The notes under the pieces were generated by a model. The model was not told the DNA's origin. It searched no databases and worked only from the letters and a program-made list of their open reading frames with translations. Position numbers and translations under genes: made by a program. DNA of 36,793 nucleotides from Syntrophothermus sp. DTU052 (GTDB taxonomy: Bacteria > Bacillota > Syntrophomonadia > Syntrophomonadales > DTU052): NCBI GenBank assembly GCA_001512495.1, contig LFRU01000032.1, forward strand, positions 624-37,416. Reading direction: 5' to 3'. Shown here in pieces: positions 34,885-36,793 of the stretch (position 1 is the stretch's first letter; each line of letters begins with the position of its first letter).

Positions 34885-36793
34885 CTACACTCCAATTACC
34901 GCCGTCCCCGTGCGGGGATCGTACATCCAGCGTATGGTACCGCCGGCTTCCGGTTTTTCCACCAGCAGCTTCTCACCTGCCCAGTAAGCGTTCATAGCAT
35001 TATCCAGGAACGGCGCGTCGACAAAGGTTTTTTTCAGAACATCAAAAAGCTTTATTTTATGGTGGGAATCGCCGTAGTAGCGAATGGCTGCGTATTGATG
35101 GCTGCCGTCAAAGCTAAGATCCAAAACCACCGCCCCTTCATCCGTTATCTGCTGCGAGAACAACTCTTTATTCTGCTTCAGATCGTGAGCAATTACTATA
35201 AAGGACTCAAGTTCCTGGATGGTGTAGAGCAAGATCTGTTTCTCCGGGCTGTAAGCCAGGGAAGACAGCCTTCTCATATCCGGGGTTCCCGCTTGGGTTA
35301 TGCCCTTTACCTGCAGGAGGAGATCCTCGTGCTCTTCACCAATCTTGCGGATGTAGATGCCGTCCTGCCGCCCCAGGACCTCAATTCCGCCTTCACGGTC
35401 AACGATACGCTCAATCTTGTATCCCTCTTTACCCTTTACAAGATACAGGCGGATATGGTTCAGCCTGTAGTAGGCATCGGTATTGTAGGCCTCGGTTTGC
35501 CAGGCGTCAATATAGGTCCGACCGTTTTCCTCGCCGCTGCCGGTTATGGAGTAGGCTACCGGATGCGGGTTGGAAATGGTGAGGTAACCCTGTGGATCGG
35601 TGAGGAGGCTGCGGGCAAAGTCGTCATCCCGGGTAATACCGGCCTCCAGGTAGCGGGCTACGGTCTCTTCAGCCGCCAGGGCTTTGGGACCTAAATTGAT
35701 GCGGGTGATCCGCGTGGGTATGTTTTCGCTGTTGCCTCCCTTTAGGACATAGAGGGTGTTGGGGTCGGTGCCCCAGACAGGGTTATAAAAGTCATACATG
35801 CCGCTGAAAACCAGGCTCTGCTCGCCGTGGGCAGGATTCAGCCCCTCGGCCCACTCCTCTTCGTTGATGTATCGGTAGGGATAGTTGGCCGTAAGCTTGC
35901 GGCCGTCGGCAAAGTTGTTCACTGAACAGATATAGACATCGGAGAGGTCTGTTATCACCCTGGCGGTTTCACTGATCTTTTTCTCCTCCCGAATTGACTT
36001 AACATAAGCGATATACAACCCATCCGGAGATGCTGCGGGAAACCGTCCCACATCAACCAGATGTTCCTCACCGGATGGTTCCCTGACAAATATCTTGCCG
36101 TCACGTTCAAAAAGGATGTTCCGGCTTCCGGGAATGTAGGAAGCGTAAGAACCGGACGTGATTTTCCGCAGGTTCTTCCCGTTGCGGTCAATCTCATAAA
36201 TACCAAGGCTCCTTACTTTATGGCCGTGTTCCAGCCATTCGACCTGTTTGCGGGTGACAAGCAGGCTCTTGTCATCCGCACTCCAGGAGGGTTCTTCGTA
36301 AAAGAGATCGTAGTCATTGCCCTCGATCAGGGCATTGCTTTTTCCGCTTTCCAGATCGTACAAGTATATCCCCCGGCTATTGACACAAGCCGCGGTTTTG
36401 CCATCGTGGGACAGAGAAGAAAAGAGTATTGTGCTGTCGGTGACCCTTTTGATTGTGGCCCCTTTCCCGGACTGGATAGGAACACTGAAGGTTCCTTGAT
36501 CCGCTACCGGGATATAAATCTTATCGTTGCCTATTACCGGCGGCAGATTGCTTCCCGAGGCAATATCGACCAGGGATACCTGATCGACAATTTTTAGATC
36601 AGCGGCCAGGACAGGGTTCACAATACCGTTTTCGCGGTTTCCGAGACCCAACCACAGAGCAAGAGCCATCGCGGCTGTCAATACCGCTACCAGAGCCAAG
36701 GTCGGTTTCCTCCGAGATGCAGTCGGACTAGACTCAAATTCGGCCCGCAACCGCAGTTTCAAGTCCCGGTTTACCGGAATTTCATCGCGCAGA
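34885..36793 (-). CDS. Membrane-anchored beta-propeller-like (TolB/WD40-like) protein, 5' truncated by window edge
   Basis: Frame remains open upstream of the called start (LRDEIPVNRDLKLRLRAEFESS) to the window end. TM helix LALVAVLTAAMALALWLGLG followed by repeats such as FSSLSHDGKTAACVNSRGIYLYDLESGK and PSWSADDKSLLVTRKQ. Confidence 0.75.
   Translation of the reverse strand, partial: LRDEIPVNRDLKLRLRAEFESSPTASRRKPTLALVAVLTAAMALALWLGLGNRENGIVNPVLAADLKIVDQVSLVDIASGSNLPPVIGNDKIYIPVADQGTFSVPIQSGKGATIKRVTDSTILFSSLSHDGKTAACVNSRGIYLYDLESGKSNALIEGNDYDLFYEEPSWSADDKSLLVTRKQVEWLEHGHKVRSLGIYEIDRNGKNLRKITSGSYASYIPGSRNILFERDGKIFVREPSGEEHLVDVGRFPAASPDGLYIAYVKSIREEKKISETARVITDLSDVYICSVNNFADGRKLTANYPYRYINEEEWAEGLNPAHGEQSLVFSGMYDFYNPVWGTDPNTLYVLKGGNSENIPTRITRINLGPKALAAEETVARYLEAGITRDDDFARSLLTDPQGYLTISNPHPVAYSITGSGEENGRTYIDAWQTEAYNTDAYYRLNHIRLYLVKGKEGYKIERIVDREGGIEVLGRQDGIYIRKIGEEHEDLLLQVKGITQAGTPDMRRLSSLAYSPEKQILLYTIQELESFIVIAHDLKQNKELFSQQITDEGAVVLDLSFDGSHQYAAIRYYGDSHHKIKLFDVLKKTFVDAPFLDNAMNAYWAGEKLLVEKPEAGGTIRWMYDPRTGTAVIGV

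Noticed and set aside
35059-35694. 211-aa plus-strand ORF opposite the propeller gene
   Set aside because: Antisense shadow; no SD or domain support.
1-36793. CRISPR arrays, integrases, complete IS elements, rRNA
   Set aside because: None seen: no regularly spaced direct repeats, no recognisable transposase or integrase, no rRNA sequence.

Overview
The 36.8 kb window looks like the chromosome of a spore-forming Firmicute (Clostridia/Peptococcia-like gene content and order); the species assignment is inference only. From left to right it contains: a 5'-truncated haloalkane-dehalogenase-type alpha/beta hydrolase; a PaaI-type thioesterase; a reverse-strand ABC ATPase / COG1361-like protein / MacB-like permease operon; a cobalamin riboswitch with its own terminator preceding cobT-btuF-btuC-btuD(with C-terminal extension)-cobU-cobS; rplU-prp-rpmA; a Spo0B-like gene, obg, proB, proA; a reverse-strand block (PAS-GGDEF-EAL protein, Cys-cluster protein, cysteine synthase); nadD-yqeK-rsfS; and a reverse-strand leuS-ogt operon. 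After these come an FAD oxidoreductase plus DUF1667 pair, a lipid kinase, a lipoprotein, an ECF sigma / zinc anti-sigma / DUF2953 / YtfJ operon, and a 5'-truncated beta-propeller-like membrane protein. The most striking observation is on the minus strand upstream of leuS. An apparently complete T-box leader (promoter, Stem I, Stem II, Stem III, antiterminator and terminator) carries an intact, canonical tRNA-Ala(GGC) gene with encoded CCA. The tRNA sits almost exactly in the apical loop of Stem III, with 4 nt on each side inside a 6-bp closing helix. I know of no described precedent, and I could not search for one.
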